From Strigamia acuminata (taxonomy: Eukaryota; Arthropoda; Chilopoda; Geophilomorpha; Linotaeniidae): a DNA stretch of 64,000 nt. This document shows positions 63,525-64,000 of this stretch, piece after piece. Positions within the stretch are counted from its first letter, which is position 1, and each line of letters opens with the position of its first letter. Position numbers and translations under genes: made by a program. The notes under the pieces are model-generated. The model worked only from the letters and a program-made list of their open reading frames with translations, did not search any database and was not told the DNA's origin. The stretch spans positions 34,560,427 through 34,624,426 of the forward strand of contig OX442315.1 in NCBI GenBank assembly GCA_949358305.1, given 5' to 3'.

Positions 63525-63865
63525 AGTCTGAATTTTTGGTCCAAAAACTGAATTTTTGGTCTAAAAACTGAATTTTTGGTCTAAAAACTGAATTTTTGGT
63601 CTAAAAACTGAATTTTTGTCTAAAAACTGAATTTTTGGTCTAAAAACTGAATTTTTGGTCTAAAAACTGAATTTTTGGTCTAAAAACTGAATTTTTGGTC
63701 TAAAAACTGAATTTTTGGTCTAAAAACTGAATTTTTGGTCCTAAAACAGTATTTTTTGTCCAAAAACAGAATTTTTGAACCAAAAACAGAATTTTTGGTC
63801 CAAAAACTGCATTTTTAGTCCAAAAACTGCATTTTTGGTCCAAAGAACTGAATTTTTGGTCCAAA
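63525..63865. repeat. 20-bp satellite-like tandem repeat
   Basis: About 17 copies of TGAATTTTTGGTCTAAAAAC, uniform in the middle and diverging towards the right. The antisense frame through it is an artefact of the repeat. Confidence 0.95.
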
Positions 63866-64000
63866 AATGATTTACTGAAGAGTAAAGCAAGGACAAAATT
63901 CAAAATTTTTCTTTGGAAGGGGGCCCACCAAAGACCCAGCCTGTGGGCTCGCTACAGGATGTGGGGGCCATAATTAAAATACAATTAACATTTTTAATAT
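63866..64000. other. Window end, nothing recognised
   Basis: Short mixed sequence after the tandem repeat, with no ORF or repeat ends. Confidence 0.6.

Noticed and set aside
63700-63903. Minus-strand ORF at the window end
   Set aside because: Produced by the 20-bp tandem repeat, which has no stop in that frame.

Overview
The window looks like AT-rich nuclear DNA of an invertebrate animal, most likely an arthropod. Genes are split by short GT-AG introns, Ty3/gypsy LTR retrotransposons are large and numerous, and small TA- or 8-bp-TSD DNA transposons (MITEs) lie in most introns and spacers. No rRNA, tRNA, CRISPR or bacterial-type operon was seen. The species cannot be named from the sequence alone.

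Layout. 1-10024: 3' part of a Ty3/gypsy element (gag end, -1 frameshift signal, pol with one frameshift, a spliced third ORF, 1.6-kb 3' LTR), followed to 11319 by a rearranged piece of a second copy. 11277-12120 (minus): a two-exon C11orf68/DUF1917-like gene whose last codons lie in that LTR fragment. 12284-13300: an 8-bp-TSD DNA element. 14226-62446: a cluster of five plus-strand C-type-lectin-domain (CTLD) genes, here called A (14226-19311), B (23982-29214), C (30699-35395), D (38846-57585) and E (59836-62446). A small gag-protease-only LTR element on the minus strand (19797-22909) separates A and B. A complete, very young 12.8-kb Ty3/gypsy element (42841-55669) sits inside an intron of D. 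62447-64000: repeats only.

The CTLD genes share a core promoter/leader module and one exon logic: signal peptide plus first half of CTLD1; second half of CTLD1 plus first half of CTLD2; second half of CTLD2, a long Thr/Ser/Asn/Pro-rich linker made of minisatellite repeats, and first half of CTLD3; then the remaining half-domains. Every predicted coding length is a multiple of three with matching intron phases. The CTLDs are conserved while the linkers are unrelated between genes. Gene D is a chimera: unequal exchange joined it to the 3' part of a B-like gene, giving five CTLDs and a 3.8-kb segmental duplication. That duplication provides near-empty comparison sites for several insertions.

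The most unusual signals are arrays of five hairpins in the LTRs of both gypsy elements. In each array an invariant internal or apical motif is held by outer stems that differ in sequence but keep pairing. Both elements also carry a textbook A AAA AAC -1 frameshift site with a downstream stem at the gag stop, and a spliced third ORF of unknown function. All comparisons were made by eye; no database search was run.
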